A stretch of 64,000 nucleotides of DNA from Aquabacterium sp. OR-4 (lineage in GTDB: Bacteria > Pseudomonadota > Gammaproteobacteria > Burkholderiales > Burkholderiaceae_C), in assembly GCF_025290835.2 (NCBI RefSeq), contig NZ_JAOCQD020000002.1, positions 1-64,000 on the forward strand, read 5' to 3'. The translations under genes were made by a program, and so were the position numbers. The notes under the pieces are model-generated. The model made no database searches and had not been told where the DNA came from. It saw only the letters and a list, made by a program, of their open reading frames with translations. Positions 38,861 to 49,392 of this stretch are shown piece by piece (positions within the stretch are counted from its first letter, which is position 1; every line of letters begins with the position of its first letter).

Positions 38861-40342
38861 TCATTGCAGCTTGGAGGCGGCCACGTGCTTGAGCAGCTCG
38901 GTCACCGAGGTGTGCATCACGTCGGTGAAGGGCTTGGGATACACACCCATCCACAGCGTGGCGATCGCCAGCACCGCCATCAGCAAAAACTCGCGGGCGT
39001 TCAGGTCGGTGAGCTGGCGCACCTCGTCGTTGGTGATCGGGCCGAAGTACACGCGCTTGTACATCCACAGCGTGTAGGCGGCACCGAACACCAGCGCGGT
39101 GGCAGCCAGCGCACCCAGCCAGAAGTTCACCTTCACCGTGCCCAGGATCACCATCCACTCGCCGACAAAGCCGCCGGTGGCCGGCAGGCCGCAGTTGGCC
39201 ATGGCGAAGAACAGGGCGAAGGCCGCGAACTTGGGCATGGTGTTGACCACCCCGCCGTAGGTGGCGATGTCGCGGCTGTGCACCCGGTCATAGAGCACGC
39301 CGATGGCCAGGAACATGGCACCCGAGACGAAGCCGTGGCTGATCATCTGCACGATGGCGCCCGAGACGCCGAGCTCGTTGAAGACGAAGAAGCCCAGTGT
39401 CACGAAGCCCATGTGCGCGATGGACGAATAGGCCACCAGCTTCTTCATGTCCTGCTGCACCAACGCCACCAAGCCGATGTAGATCACCGCGATCAGGCTC
39501 AGGGCGATGATGAACCAGTCGTACTCACGCGAGGCATCGGGCGCGATGGGCATCGAAAAGCGCAGAAAGCCGTAGGCGCCCAGCTTCAGCATGATGGCCG
39601 CCAGCACCACCGAGCCGCCGGTGGGCGCCTCGACGTGGGCATCGGGCAGCCAGGTGTGCACCGGCCACATCGGCACCTTGACCGAGAAGGCCGCGAAGAA
39701 GGCGAAGAACAGCAGCGCCTGCACGTTCAGCGGCAGCGGCAGCTTGTGCCAGGTGGCGATGTCGAAGCTGCCACCCGACTTGTAGTACAGGTAGATCAGC
39801 GCCACCAGCATCAGCAGCGAGCCGGCCAGCGTGTACAGGAAGAACTTGAACGCCGCATACACCCGGCGCGGGCCACCCCAGATGCCGATGATGATGTACA
39901 TCGGCAGCAGCGTGGCCTCGAAGAACACGTAGAACAGCAGGCCGTCGGCCGCGCTGAACACGCCCACCATCAGGCCCGACAGGATCAGGAACGCGCCCAT
40001 GTACTGGTGCACGCGGTCGGTGATGACCTCCCACGCGGCGATGACCACGATCACCGTGATGAACGCGGTGAGCAGCACGAACCACACCGAGATGCCGTCC
40101 ACGCCCAGGTGGTAGCGCACATTGAAGCGCTCGATCCACGGCAGGTTCTCCTGGAACTGCAGCGCCGCGGTGTCGAGCTGGAAGCCCGTGATCAGCGGCA
40201 GCGTGACCAGAAAGCTGATCAGCGCGCCCAGCAGCGCCACCCGGCGCACCGTGACCGCGTTGTCGTCGCGGCCGATGGCCAGCAGCAGGATGCCGAACGC
40301 GATCGGCAGCCAGATTGAAACACTCAGAAGACCAAAGCCCAT
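38861..40342 (-). CDS. nuoM: NADH-quinone oxidoreductase subunit M
   Basis: A 493-residue antiporter-like membrane subunit. It shows YHLGVDGISVWFVLLTAF, FFEATLLPMYIIIGIWGG (with the essential Glu), the proton-path stretch HTWLPDAHVEAPTGGSVVLA and LVAYSSIAHMGFV. It begins at MGFGLLSVSIW and is spaced 22 bp from nuoL and 34 bp from nuoN, consistent with one transcript. Confidence 0.97.
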   Translation of the reverse strand: MGFGLLSVSIWLPIAFGILLLAIGRDDNAVTVRRVALLGALISFLVTLPLITGFQLDTAALQFQENLPWIERFNVRYHLGVDGISVWFVLLTAFITVIVVIAAWEVITDRVHQYMGAFLILSGLMVGVFSAADGLLFYVFFEATLLPMYIIIGIWGGPRRVYAAFKFFLYTLAGSLLMLVALIYLYYKSGGSFDIATWHKLPLPLNVQALLFFAFFAAFSVKVPMWPVHTWLPDAHVEAPTGGSVVLAAIMLKLGAYGFLRFSMPIAPDASREYDWFIIALSLIAVIYIGLVALVQQDMKKLVAYSSIAHMGFVTLGFFVFNELGVSGAIVQMISHGFVSGAMFLAIGVLYDRVHSRDIATYGGVVNTMPKFAAFALFFAMANCGLPATGGFVGEWMVILGTVKVNFWLGALAATALVFGAAYTLWMYKRVYFGPITNDEVRQLTDLNAREFLLMAVLAIATLWMGVYPKPFTDVMHTSVTELLKHVAASKLQ

Positions 40343-40364
40343 TCTTGTTCTCCGCCCTGCCCGA

Positions 40365-42398
40365 TCAGTGGCCGGCCATGCCGGACAGCGCCGGCCACAA
40401 TTGCCAGGTCAGCAGGCCGAACACGCCCAGCAGCATCACCAGGGCATACCAATAGAGGTGACCGGTCTGCACCAGCCGGGTGAGGCCGGCCACCACGCCC
40501 ACCAGGCGCGCCGAGCCGTTGATCAGCAGGCCGTCGATCACCGCCTGGTCGCCGCCCTTCCACAGGCCGCGACCCAGCAGGCGCGCCCCGGCCGACAGCA
40601 CATGCTCGTTGAACCAGTCGAAGAAGTACTTGTTCTCGAGCACCACGATCAGCGGCCGCAGCACGCGGGCAAACATCGCCGGGATGGCCGGCGCGACCAT
40701 GTAGAACACATAGGCCGTGACCACCCCGCCCAGCGCCAACCAGAACGGCAGCGTCTGCACGCCGTGCACCGCCATGGCGGCAGCGCCATGGAAGTGCTGG
40801 GCCAGCTCGGCCATGGCCGGATGGCGCGACAGGTCGACAAAGATCGAGTCCTTGAAGAAGTCGCCGTACAGCATCGGCTGGATGGCCAGGTAGCCGATCA
40901 CCACCGAAGGGATGGCCAGCAGCACCAGTGGCAGTGTCACCACCCAGGGCGACTCGTGCGGCGTGTGGTCGTGGCCATGGCCGTGGTCGTCGTGGTGATC
41001 GTCGTGCGCGTCTTCCGGCGGGAACGGCTTGTGGTGGAAGTGCTCCTTGCCGTGGAAGACCAGGAAGTACATCCGGAACGAGTAGAAGGCGGTGACGAAC
41101 ACCCCGGCCACCACCGCGTAGTAGGCCCAGTGCGCAGCCGGCAGACGGCTGGCATGCACCGCCTCGATGATCGAATCCTTCGAATAGAAGCCGGCGAAGA
41201 ACGGCGTGCCGATCAGCGCCAGGCTGCCCAGCAGCGAGGTGATCCAGGTGATCTTCATGTGCTTCCACAGGCCACCCATGTTGCGGATGTCCTGATCGTG
41301 GTGCATGCCCATGATCACCGAGCCGGCGCCCAGGAACAGCAGCGCCTTGAAGAACGCGTGGGTCATCAGGTGGAACACCGCCACCGAGTAGGCCGAGACG
41401 CCCAGCGCCACGGTCATGTAGCCCAGCTGCGACAGCGTGGAGTAGGCCACCACGCGCTTGATGTCGTTCTGGATGATGCCCAGGAAGCCCATGAACAAGG
41501 CGGTGATCGCGCCGATCACCAGCACGAAGTTCAGCGCCGTGTCGCTCAGTTCGAACAGCGGCGACATGCGCGCCACCATGAAGATGCCGGCCGTCACCAT
41601 GGTGGCGGCGTGGATCAGCGCCGAGATCGGGGTCGGACCTTCCATCGAATCGGGCAGCCACACATGCAGCGGGAACTGCGCGCTCTTGCCCATGGCGCCG
41701 ATGAACAGGCAGATGCAGGCCACCGTGATCAGCATCCAGTCGGTGCCCGGGAACAGCAGCCTGGCCAGATCGTTGGCCTTGGCGAAGGTCTCGCCGTAGT
41801 TCAGCGTGCCGGCGTAGGCGGCCAGCAGGCCGATGCCCAGGATGAAGCCGAAGTCGCCCACCCGGTTGACCAGGAAGGCCTTCATGTTGGCGAAGATGGC
41901 CGTCGGCTTGGTGTACCAGAAGCCGATCAGCAGGTACGACACCAGGCCCACGGCTTCCCAGCCGAAGAACAGCTGCAGGAAGTTGTTGCTCATCACCAGC
42001 ATGAGCATCGAGAAGGTGAACAGCGAGATGTAGGCGAAGAAGCGCTGGTAGCCCGGATCCTCGTGCATGTAGCCGATGGTGTAGACGTGCACCATCAGCG
42101 ACACGAAGGTCACCACGCACATCATCATCGCGGTGAGACCATCGACCAGGAAGCCGACTTCCATCTTGAAGTCGCCAAGCACCATCCATTCGTACACGGT
42201 GCCCGAGTAGCGGGCGCCGTGGATGACATCGTTGAGCGTCATCACCGAGATCACCAGGGCGACCAGCACGCCCAGGATGGTGACGGTGTGCGCTCCGGCG
42301 CGGCCGATGGCCTTGCCGAAGAAGCCGGCGAGCGTGGCGCCGACCAGCGGTGCCAGCGGCACTGCCAGCAGCAGCGTGGGGTTCAGTTGTGCAGCCAT
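40365..42398 (-). CDS. nuoL: NADH-quinone oxidoreductase subunit L
   Basis: 677 residues, the largest membrane subunit, carrying the distal proton module and the long lateral helix. It shows FFGWEAVGLVSYLLIGFW, HVWLPDSMEGPTPISALIHAATMV and RVVAYSTLSQLGYM. A His/Asp-rich cytoplasmic or periplasmic loop (DAHDDHHDDHGHGHDHTPHE, about residues 450-470) is present. Such His-rich loops occur in some proteobacterial NuoL proteins; a metal-binding role is only a guess. Confidence 0.97.
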   Translation of the reverse strand: MAAQLNPTLLLAVPLAPLVGATLAGFFGKAIGRAGAHTVTILGVLVALVISVMTLNDVIHGARYSGTVYEWMVLGDFKMEVGFLVDGLTAMMMCVVTFVSLMVHVYTIGYMHEDPGYQRFFAYISLFTFSMLMLVMSNNFLQLFFGWEAVGLVSYLLIGFWYTKPTAIFANMKAFLVNRVGDFGFILGIGLLAAYAGTLNYGETFAKANDLARLLFPGTDWMLITVACICLFIGAMGKSAQFPLHVWLPDSMEGPTPISALIHAATMVTAGIFMVARMSPLFELSDTALNFVLVIGAITALFMGFLGIIQNDIKRVVAYSTLSQLGYMTVALGVSAYSVAVFHLMTHAFFKALLFLGAGSVIMGMHHDQDIRNMGGLWKHMKITWITSLLGSLALIGTPFFAGFYSKDSIIEAVHASRLPAAHWAYYAVVAGVFVTAFYSFRMYFLVFHGKEHFHHKPFPPEDAHDDHHDDHGHGHDHTPHESPWVVTLPLVLLAIPSVVIGYLAIQPMLYGDFFKDSIFVDLSRHPAMAELAQHFHGAAAMAVHGVQTLPFWLALGGVVTAYVFYMVAPAIPAMFARVLRPLIVVLENKYFFDWFNEHVLSAGARLLGRGLWKGGDQAVIDGLLINGSARLVGVVAGLTRLVQTGHLYWYALVMLLGVFGLLTWQLWPALSGMAGH

Positions 42399-42419
42399 GT
42401 TGTTCTACCGTGCCCCGCC

Positions 42420-42737
42420 TCAGCCCTTGAGCGTGTCGAGTTCGGCGACGTTGATCGTGGCGCGGTTGCGGAACAACACCACCAGGATCGCCAGGCCGAT
42501 GGCCGATTCGGCCGCCGCCACCGTGAGGATGAAGAACACGAACACCTGGCCGCCCATGTCGCCCAGATAGTGCGAGAAGGCCACGAAGTTCATGTTGACC
42601 GCCAGCAGCATCAGCTCGATGGCCATCAGCAGCACGATCAGGTTGCGCCGGTTCATGTAGATGCCGATCACCGACAGCGCGAACAGCAGGCCACCCAGCG
42701 ACAGGTAGTGGCCCAGCGTGATGGAACCGAGACTCAT
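42420..42737 (-). CDS. nuoK: NADH-quinone oxidoreductase subunit K
   Basis: A 105-residue, three-helix subunit at the quinone-side membrane arm. It carries the conserved membrane glutamates in [20 protein letters not shown] and [13 protein letters not shown]. The start overlaps the nuoJ stop by four bases (ATGA), showing translational coupling. Confidence 0.97.
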   Translation of the reverse strand: MSLGSITLGHYLSLGGLLFALSVIGIYMNRRNLIVLLMAIELMLLAVNMNFVAFSHYLGDMGGQVFVFFILTVAAAESAIGLAILVVLFRNRATINVAELDTLKG

Positions 42738-43378
42738 GCCTTCTTCTCCTCGCCAGCGGCGGCTGCGGCGGCGGCCGGTGCGTCGACCACGGCCGGCATC
42801 TTGACGATGCGCACGCGGTCGGCCTTGCGGGCCTTGACCTGCTCGGCCGGGTCCAGGTAGCGGCTGTCCTTGCGGCGGCGCAGCGTGAGCGCCACCGCGG
42901 CCACGATGGCCACCAGCAGCAGCACCGCGGCCAGCTGCACCGGGTACAGGTACTTGGTGTAGATCTCGATGCCCAGCAGGCGGGTGTTGCCCAGCTTGGC
43001 CAACGCGGGGTCGAGCGCCGGCGCCTCGGTGAGCCGGAAGCCGCCCATCAGCACCATGGCCATCTCGAGCGCGATCACCGCGCCGATCAGGCCGGCCAGC
43101 GGCATGTGCTTCCAGAAGCCCTCCCGGAAGTCATCCGAGTTCAGATCGAGCATCATCACCACGAACAGGAACAGCACCATCACCGCGCCCACATACACCA
43201 GCACCAGCGTGATGGCCAGGAACTCGGCTTTCAGCAGCATCCAGATGACGGAGGCGTTGGCGAACGCCAGCACCAGAAACAGGGCTGCGTGCACCGTGCT
43301 CCGCGCCGTGATGACACGGAACGAGGCGAACAGCAGCACGGCCGAGAAGAAGTAGAACAGTGCGCCAGTGGTTGTCAT
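42734..43378 (-). CDS. nuoJ: NADH-quinone oxidoreductase subunit J
   Basis: A 214-residue membrane subunit with five helices and the conserved [23 protein letters not shown], which contains the flexible pi-bulge helix of complex I. An Ala/Lys-rich C-terminal tail ([17 protein letters not shown]) extends beyond the core. It is separated from nuoI by an unusually long 147-bp gap with a hairpin. Confidence 0.96.
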   Translation of the reverse strand: MTTTGALFYFFSAVLLFASFRVITARSTVHAALFLVLAFANASVIWMLLKAEFLAITLVLVYVGAVMVLFLFVVMMLDLNSDDFREGFWKHMPLAGLIGAVIALEMAMVLMGGFRLTEAPALDPALAKLGNTRLLGIEIYTKYLYPVQLAAVLLLVAIVAAVALTLRRRKDSRYLDPAEQVKARKADRVRIVKMPAVVDAPAAAAAAAGEEKKA

Positions 43379-43456
43379 GGTCTTGTGCGCTTCATTTCGC
43401 GACCGAGCAGCGTGCAGCAGGCCTTGCCAGCCGATCGAGCCTGGGTCGGGACGCCA

Positions 43457-43476
43457 CGCCGTACATCCGTACGGCG
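43457..43476 (-). promoter_or_regulatory. Perfect hairpin between nuoI and nuoJ
   Basis: CGCCGTAC-ATCC-GTACGGCG forms an 8-bp stem with a 4-nt loop in the 147-bp gap within the nuo operon. No T-run follows on the coding strand, so mRNA processing or attenuation is more likely than full termination. The rest of the gap shows nothing recognisable. Confidence 0.45.
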
Positions 43477-43525
43477 CGCATCGCCAATGCAGGATCGGCC
43501 GGCGCAGCAGCCTGGAGCGCGGCGC

Positions 43526-44023
43526 TCAGCGGTACTTGGCGTCGGCCTCCTTGTTGGCGGCAATGTCCTTCTCGTAGCGGTCGCCCACTGCGAGCAGCAT
43601 GTCCTTGGTGAAGTACAGGTCGCCCCGCTTCTCACCGTGGTATTCGAAGATGTGCGTCTCGACGATCGAGTCGACCGGACAGCTTTCTTCGCAGAAGCCG
43701 CAGAAGATGCACTTGGTCAGGTCGATGTCGTAGCGCGTGGTGCGGCGCGTGCCGTCCTCGCGCACGCCGGCCTCGATGGTGATGGCCATCGCCGGGCACA
43801 CCGCCTCGCACAGCTTGCAGGCAATGCAGCGCTCTTCGCCGTTCTCGTAGCGGCGCAGCGCATGCAGGCCGCGAAAACGCGGACTCAGCGGCGTCTTCTC
43901 TTCCGGGAACTGCACCGTGATCTTCTTGGCCCAGAAGTACTTGCCGGTGATCTTCAGGCCCTTGAACAACTCCAGCAGCATGAAGCTGGAGACGAAGTCT
44001 TTCAATGACGTCTGGGAAGCCAT
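43526..44023 (-). CDS. nuoI: NADH-quinone oxidoreductase subunit I
   Basis: A 165-residue peripheral subunit carrying two [4Fe-4S] clusters in the classic ferredoxin motifs [12 protein letters not shown] and [12 protein letters not shown], which pass electrons toward NuoB. It has the family length. The start [10 protein letters not shown] was chosen at the ATG 7 bp after nuoH ends; sequence upstream of it belongs to nuoH. Confidence 0.97.
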   Translation of the reverse strand: MASQTSLKDFVSSFMLLELFKGLKITGKYFWAKKITVQFPEEKTPLSPRFRGLHALRRYENGEERCIACKLCEAVCPAMAITIEAGVREDGTRRTTRYDIDLTKCIFCGFCEESCPVDSIVETHIFEYHGEKRGDLYFTKDMLLAVGDRYEKDIAANKEADAKYR

Positions 44024-44030
44024 GGTGCTC

Positions 44031-45092
44031 TTACTTCCAGATGTTGAACGGGGTCTGCATCCACAGGCCCACCACCACCAGCCACACCAGCGTGACCGGG
44101 ATGAAGATCTTCCAGCCCAGACGCATGATCTGGTCGTAGCGGTAGCGCGGGAACGAGGCCCGCACCCACAGGAACATGGTGACCACCACGAAGACCTTGG
44201 CCGCCAGCCAGATCCAGCCGGGGATGAAGTCAAGGAACGCAACCGGTGCCAGCCAGCCACCCAGGAACATGATCACGCACAGCGTCGAGACCAGGATCAT
44301 GTTGGCGTATTCGGCCAGGAAGAACATCGCGAACGACATGCCCGAGTACTCGATCATGTGGCCGGCCACGATCTCCGACTCGCCTTCCACCACGTCGAAC
44401 GGGTGCCGGTTGGTCTCGGCCAGGCCGGAGATGAAGTACACGACGAACACCGGCAGCAGCGGCAGCCAGTTCCAGCTGAGGAAGCCCAGGCCGGCCGAGG
44501 CCATCGTGCCCTGCCCCTGGCTGCTGACGATCTCGCTCATGTTCATCGAGCCGGTGACCATCAGCACCACCACCAGCGCGAAGCCCATCGCGATCTCGTA
44601 GCTCACCATCTGGGCCGATGCGCGCAGCGCGCCCAGGAAGGCGTACTTCGAGTTCGAGGCCCAGCCGGCAATGATCACGCCGTAGACCTCGAGCGAGGTG
44701 ATGGCCATCAGGAACAGCAGGCCGGCGTTGACATTGGCCAGTGCCACCTCGGGGCCGAAGGGCACCACCGCCCAGGCCGCCAGCGCCGGCATGATGGTCA
44801 TCACCGGGCCCAGGAAGAACAGGCCCTTGTTGGCGGCGGTGGGGCGGATGATCTCCTTGAAGATCAGCTTCACCGCATCGGCGATCGGGGTCAGCAGGCC
44901 GAACGGGCCAACCCGATTGGGGCCCGGACGCAGCTGGGTGAAGCCGATGCCCTTGCGCTCCCACAGCGTGAGGTAGGCCACCGAGATCAGCAGCGGCAGC
45001 AGCACCGCCACGATCTTGATCAGGCTCCAGACCACGAGCCACGGCGTAGCGCCGATCAGCGAGGCCCCGGCCTGGTTGAGTTGGTCGATCAT
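44031..45092 (-). CDS. nuoH: NADH-quinone oxidoreductase subunit H
   Basis: A 353-residue membrane subunit that shapes the quinone tunnel. It has eight helices, with [32 protein letters not shown], the acidic loop [26 protein letters not shown] and [22 protein letters not shown]. It starts 2 bp after nuoG ends. Confidence 0.98.
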   Translation of the reverse strand: MIDQLNQAGASLIGATPWLVVWSLIKIVAVLLPLLISVAYLTLWERKGIGFTQLRPGPNRVGPFGLLTPIADAVKLIFKEIIRPTAANKGLFFLGPVMTIMPALAAWAVVPFGPEVALANVNAGLLFLMAITSLEVYGVIIAGWASNSKYAFLGALRASAQMVSYEIAMGFALVVVLMVTGSMNMSEIVSSQGQGTMASAGLGFLSWNWLPLLPVFVVYFISGLAETNRHPFDVVEGESEIVAGHMIEYSGMSFAMFFLAEYANMILVSTLCVIMFLGGWLAPVAFLDFIPGWIWLAAKVFVVVTMFLWVRASFPRYRYDQIMRLGWKIFIPVTLVWLVVVGLWMQTPFNIWK

Positions 45093-45094
45093 GT

Positions 45095-47419
45095 TCAGGC
45101 TTTCTCCACCGCGATGGCGCCGAACATGGCACCGAGGGTGGCCGTCAGTGCATGGCCGGCGGGCACGCGCAGCACATTGGCGGCCAGCGTGGCGTCCGCC
45201 CGCGCCGGCAGCACCGCGCTGGCAGCGCCCTGGCTCAGCTTGACCCGCGCGCTGCCCTCACCCAGACCCAGCTGGGCCCACAGCGCGGTTGGCACGCCCA
45301 CCACCGGCGCCTGCGCATCGGCGGTGTGCTGCAGGGCCGGGGCACGGCGCACCAGTGCGTCGGCGGCATAGATCGGCACGTCGGCAATGCGCTCAAGGCC
45401 GGTGGTCGGCGGGCTCAGGCCGATGGCGCCCGGCGCGCTGTTGTTCAGGCGTTGCGCGATGGCGGCCACATCCCCCACGGCCTCGGCGCGAACCTCTTCC
45501 ACGGTTTCGTGGTTGAAGCCCTCGAGGCCGAGCAGGTTGCCCAGCACGCGCAGCACCTTCCAGGCCGGGCGGGCATCGCCCAGCGGCTTGGTGACACCGT
45601 GGAACGACTGCAGCCGCCCCTCGGCATTGACAAAGGCGCCACCGGTCTCGGTGAAGGGCGCGATCGGCAGCAGCACATCGGCGTTGTCGACCGCCGCGTC
45701 CTTGAACGAGGTAAGCGCCACCACCAGGCCGGCACCGGCCATGGCGGCACGGGCGGCGGCGGCGTCGGCGGCGTCGAGCACCGGCTCCACATCCAGCAGC
45801 AGCAGTGCCTTCATCGGCTGGCTCAGCATCTGGCCGGCGTTCAGGCCGCCGGCGCCGGGCAGCGCCTTGACCAGCTGCGCGCCCACGCTGTTGGCCGCCG
45901 CACCCAGGTAGCCCACGCTGGCACCGGTGTGCTCGGCAATCCACTGGGCCAGGGCCAGCAGCGTGGCGGCCTGGGGATGCTGGGCCGCCGCATTGCCCAG
46001 CAGCACAGCCTTGCGTTCACCGCTCAGCAGCGCCTGGGCGATGGCCTCGGCCTGGGCATTGACCATCGCGACCGCCGGGGCCGCCACCGACTTGGCGCTG
46101 GCAATGTAGCCCGCCACATCGGCCAGGGCCTGGGCCCAGGCGCTCGGCGCCGCGGTGAGCTGGGCCGCCACCGGCATGGCCCAGTCGTCGTGCACTGCGT
46201 TCAGGCTCAGCACCGCAGCGCCCTTGCGCGCGGCCTGGCGGATGCGCTGGGCGAACAGCGGATGGTCCTTGCGCAGGAACGAGCCAATCACGAAGGCGCA
46301 ATCCAGCGTGGACAGCGCGGCGATCGGGCTGCCCAGCCACTGGGCCTGACCGGCCGGTGCCTGGTTGCTGAAATCGGCGTGGCGGGTGCGGAAGTCGATG
46401 CTCTCGCTGCCAAAGCCGCGCATCAGCTTGGCCAGCAGGTGCAGCTCTTCGACGGTGCGGTGGGCCGTGGCCAGCGCGCCGATGCCGCCCACGCCATGTT
46501 CAGCCTTCACGCGCTTCAGGCCATCGGCCACGTAGTTCAGCGCGGTGGTCCAGTCGACGGTCTGCCACTGGCCGCCTTGCTTGATCTGCGGCTGGGTGAG
46601 GCGTTGCGCGCTGTTGACGGCCTCGTAGCTGAAGCGGTCGCGGTCGGCGATCCAACATTCGTTGACGGCCTCGTTCTCCAGCGGCACCACGCGCAGCACC
46701 TGACCGTTCTTGACCTGCACGATCAGGTTGGCGCCGGTGCTGTCATGCGGGCTCACGCTCTTGCGGCGCGACAGCTCCCAGGTGCGGGCGCTGTAGCGGA
46801 AGGGCTTGCTGGTGAGCGCACCGACCGGGCAAATGTCGATCATGTTGCCCGACAGCTCGCTGTCGACCGTGCCACCGGTCATGGTGGTGATCTCGGAGTG
46901 CTCGCCACGGTGCACCATGCCGAGCTCCATCACGCCCGAGATCTCCTGCCCGAAGCGCACGCAGCGGGTGCAGTGGATGCAGCGGCTCATCTCTTCCATC
47001 GAGATCAACGGGCCCACGTTCTTGTGGAACACGACCCGCTTTTCTTCCTGGTAGCGCGAGGCGCTCTTGCCGTAGCCCACGGCCAGATCCTGCAGCTGGC
47101 ACTCGCCGCCCTGGTCGCAGATGGGGCAGTCCAGCGGGTGGTTGATGAGCAGGAACTCCATCACCGACTGCTGGGCCTTGAGCGCCTTGTCGGACTTGGT
47201 GCGCACGATCATGCCCTGCGTCACCGGGGTGGCGCAGGCCGGCATCGGCTTGGGCGCCTTTTCCACATCCACCAGGCACATGCGGCAGTTGGCCGCAATG
47301 GACAGCTTGCGGTGGTAGCAGAAGTGCGGAATGGTGGTGCCGGCCGCATCGGCGGCATGCATCACCATGCTGCCTTCGGGCACCGAGACCTTCTGGCCGT
47401 CGAGTTCGATTTCGATCAT
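45095..47419 (-). CDS. nuoG: NADH-quinone oxidoreductase subunit G
   Basis: The 774-residue largest peripheral subunit. The N-terminal ferredoxin-type [2Fe-2S] domain ([15 protein letters not shown], then C-ATP) leads into the His/Cys [4Fe-4S] motif [11 protein letters not shown] and the [11 protein letters not shown] cluster site. A molybdopterin-oxidoreductase-like domain without a cofactor (about 220 on) follows. The C-terminal about 250 residues are Ala-rich and less conserved. A 96-bp gap separates it from nuoF upstream. Confidence 0.96.
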   Translation of the reverse strand: MIEIELDGQKVSVPEGSMVMHAADAAGTTIPHFCYHRKLSIAANCRMCLVDVEKAPKPMPACATPVTQGMIVRTKSDKALKAQQSVMEFLLINHPLDCPICDQGGECQLQDLAVGYGKSASRYQEEKRVVFHKNVGPLISMEEMSRCIHCTRCVRFGQEISGVMELGMVHRGEHSEITTMTGGTVDSELSGNMIDICPVGALTSKPFRYSARTWELSRRKSVSPHDSTGANLIVQVKNGQVLRVVPLENEAVNECWIADRDRFSYEAVNSAQRLTQPQIKQGGQWQTVDWTTALNYVADGLKRVKAEHGVGGIGALATAHRTVEELHLLAKLMRGFGSESIDFRTRHADFSNQAPAGQAQWLGSPIAALSTLDCAFVIGSFLRKDHPLFAQRIRQAARKGAAVLSLNAVHDDWAMPVAAQLTAAPSAWAQALADVAGYIASAKSVAAPAVAMVNAQAEAIAQALLSGERKAVLLGNAAAQHPQAATLLALAQWIAEHTGASVGYLGAAANSVGAQLVKALPGAGGLNAGQMLSQPMKALLLLDVEPVLDAADAAAARAAMAGAGLVVALTSFKDAAVDNADVLLPIAPFTETGGAFVNAEGRLQSFHGVTKPLGDARPAWKVLRVLGNLLGLEGFNHETVEEVRAEAVGDVAAIAQRLNNSAPGAIGLSPPTTGLERIADVPIYAADALVRRAPALQHTADAQAPVVGVPTALWAQLGLGEGSARVKLSQGAASAVLPARADATLAANVLRVPAGHALTATLGAMFGAIAVEKA

Positions 47420-47515
47420 TGGTTGCTCTGCTCTGCTCAGACGGCCTTCCGCCGGCCCACCTCAAGAAAGGCCAGCCCCTTCAGGGGGCGGCGAGGGACT
47501 CCGAGCGTGGGGGCC

Positions 47516-48868
47516 TCAGACATAAGCGGGGACGGTGCAGCTCTTGTGTTCGAGGTGGTGCACGAACTCGTCGCGGAAGTGCTTGAGCATGCCGCGCACC
47601 GGCATGGCCGCGGCATCGCCCAGCGCACAGATGGTGCGGCCCATGATGTTCTCGGCCACGTTGTCCAGCAAGGCCAGATCGTCGGCGCGGCCTTCGCCGT
47701 GCTCGATGCGGTTCACCAGGCGCCACAGCCAGCCGGTGCCTTCGCGGCAAGGCGTGCACTGGCCGCAGGACTCGTGCATGTAGAAGTAGCTCAGGCGCAG
47801 CAGGCTCTTGACCATGCAGCGCGTCTCGTCCATCACGATCACCGCACCCGAGCCCAGCATCGAGCCGGCCTTGCTGATGGAGTCATAGTCCATCGTGCAG
47901 TCCATCATCACGCTGGCGGGCAACACCGGCGACGACGAGCCACCGGGAATCACCGCCTTGAGCTTCTTGCCGCCCTTCACGCCACCGGCCAGCTCGAGCA
48001 GCTTGGCGAAGGGCGTGCCCATCGGGATCTCGTAATTGCCGGGGCGCTGCACGTCGCCCACCATCGAGAAGATCTTGGTGCCGCCGTTGTTCGGCTTGCC
48101 GCATTCGAGATAGGCCTGGCCGCCGTTGCGGATGATCCAGGGCACCGCCGCGAAGGTTTCGGTGTTGTTGATCGTGGTGGGCTTGCCGTACAGGCCGAAG
48201 CTGGCCGGGAACGGCGGCTTGAAGCGCGGCTGGCCCTTCTTGCCTTCCAGGCTTTCGAGCAGCGCGGTCTCTTCACCGCAGATGTAGGCGCCGAAGCCGT
48301 GGTGCGCGTGCAGCTGGAAGCTGTGCCGGCTGCCCAGGATGTTGTCACCCAGGTAGCCCGCGGCACGCGCCTCTTCAAGAGCCGCCTCGAAGCGATCGTA
48401 GACCTCGAAGATCTCGCCGTGGATGTAGTTGTAGCCCACCGAGATGCCCATCGCGTAGGCCGCGATGATCATGCCCTCGATGACGATGTGCGGGTTGTAG
48501 ACCAGGATGTCGCGGTCTTTGCAGGTGCCCGGCTCGCCCTCGTCGGAGTTGCACACCAGGTACTTCTGCACCGGCAATGCGCGAGGCATGAAGCTCCACT
48601 TCAGGCCGGTGGGAAAGCCTGCACCGCCACGGCCGCGCAGGCCCGAACCCTTGACCTCGGCCACCACCTGGTCGGGCGTCATGCCGCCTTCAGCGGCCAG
48701 GATCTTGCGCAGCGCCTGGTAGCCGCCACGCGCCTCGTAGTCCTTCAGATGCCAGTTGCCGCCGTTCAGGCCGGCATAGATCTGCGGGTTGATGTGCCGG
48801 TCGTGGAAGCAGGTCTCCACGCCCTGGGCCTGGAACATCGAGAGATCGAGCATGGTGGGCGCGCTCAC
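47516..48868 (-). CDS. nuoF: NADH-quinone oxidoreductase subunit F
   Basis: The 450-residue NADH-oxidising subunit. Its FMN/NADH-binding Gly-rich stretches are [17 protein letters not shown] and [17 protein letters not shown]. The [4Fe-4S] cluster is bound by [14 protein letters not shown] and a later cysteine. It overlaps the nuoE stop by four bases, and the two subunits form the NADH-dehydrogenase tip of complex I. Confidence 0.98.
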   Translation of the reverse strand: MSAPTMLDLSMFQAQGVETCFHDRHINPQIYAGLNGGNWHLKDYEARGGYQALRKILAAEGGMTPDQVVAEVKGSGLRGRGGAGFPTGLKWSFMPRALPVQKYLVCNSDEGEPGTCKDRDILVYNPHIVIEGMIIAAYAMGISVGYNYIHGEIFEVYDRFEAALEEARAAGYLGDNILGSRHSFQLHAHHGFGAYICGEETALLESLEGKKGQPRFKPPFPASFGLYGKPTTINNTETFAAVPWIIRNGGQAYLECGKPNNGGTKIFSMVGDVQRPGNYEIPMGTPFAKLLELAGGVKGGKKLKAVIPGGSSSPVLPASVMMDCTMDYDSISKAGSMLGSGAVIVMDETRCMVKSLLRLSYFYMHESCGQCTPCREGTGWLWRLVNRIEHGEGRADDLALLDNVAENIMGRTICALGDAAAMPVRGMLKHFRDEFVHHLEHKSCTVPAYV

Positions 48869-49392
48869 TTGGCCTGGGCCTTCAGGTGATCGACCAGCGC
48901 GTCGAGCCGGTCATTGCTCATGAAGCTGACCATCTGGCGGTCATTGACCAGGGCCACCGGCGCGTCGGCACAGGCGCCCAGGCATTCGCACTTGGCCACG
49001 GTGAACAGGCCGTCGGGCGTTGTGCCGCCGTCTTCAATGCCCAGCTTCTTCAGCACATGCTCGAGCGCCTGCTGGCCGTCGCGCAGCTGGCACGGCAGAT
49101 TGGTGCAGACGTTGAGCTTGTAGCGCCCCACCGGGCGCTGGTTGTACATGTTGTAGAAGGTGGTGACCTCGCGCACGGCGATCGGCGCCATGCCCAGGTA
49201 CACGGCAATGGCCGTCTCGGCCGCACCGCTGACCCAGCCTTCTTCCTGCTGCACGATGGCCAGGCAGGCCATCACGGCCGACTGGCGCTGCGCGGCCGGG
49301 TACTTGGCGACTTCCTTGTCGAAGCGCGCACGGGTGGCGTCCGACAGCGTGTATGTCACGGCCTGGGCCGGGGTGGCTGCTTGATTGCTCAT
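48865..49392 (-). CDS. nuoE: NADH-quinone oxidoreductase subunit E
   Basis: A 175-residue thioredoxin-like subunit with one [2Fe-2S] cluster bound by CTNLPC and CECLGAC. The start [14 protein letters not shown] overlaps the nuoD stop by four bases (ATGA). Sequence further upstream in this frame is nuoD shadow. It partners NuoF. Confidence 0.97.
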   Translation of the reverse strand: MSNQAATPAQAVTYTLSDATRARFDKEVAKYPAAQRQSAVMACLAIVQQEEGWVSGAAETAIAVYLGMAPIAVREVTTFYNMYNQRPVGRYKLNVCTNLPCQLRDGQQALEHVLKKLGIEDGGTTPDGLFTVAKCECLGACADAPVALVNDRQMVSFMSNDRLDALVDHLKAQAK

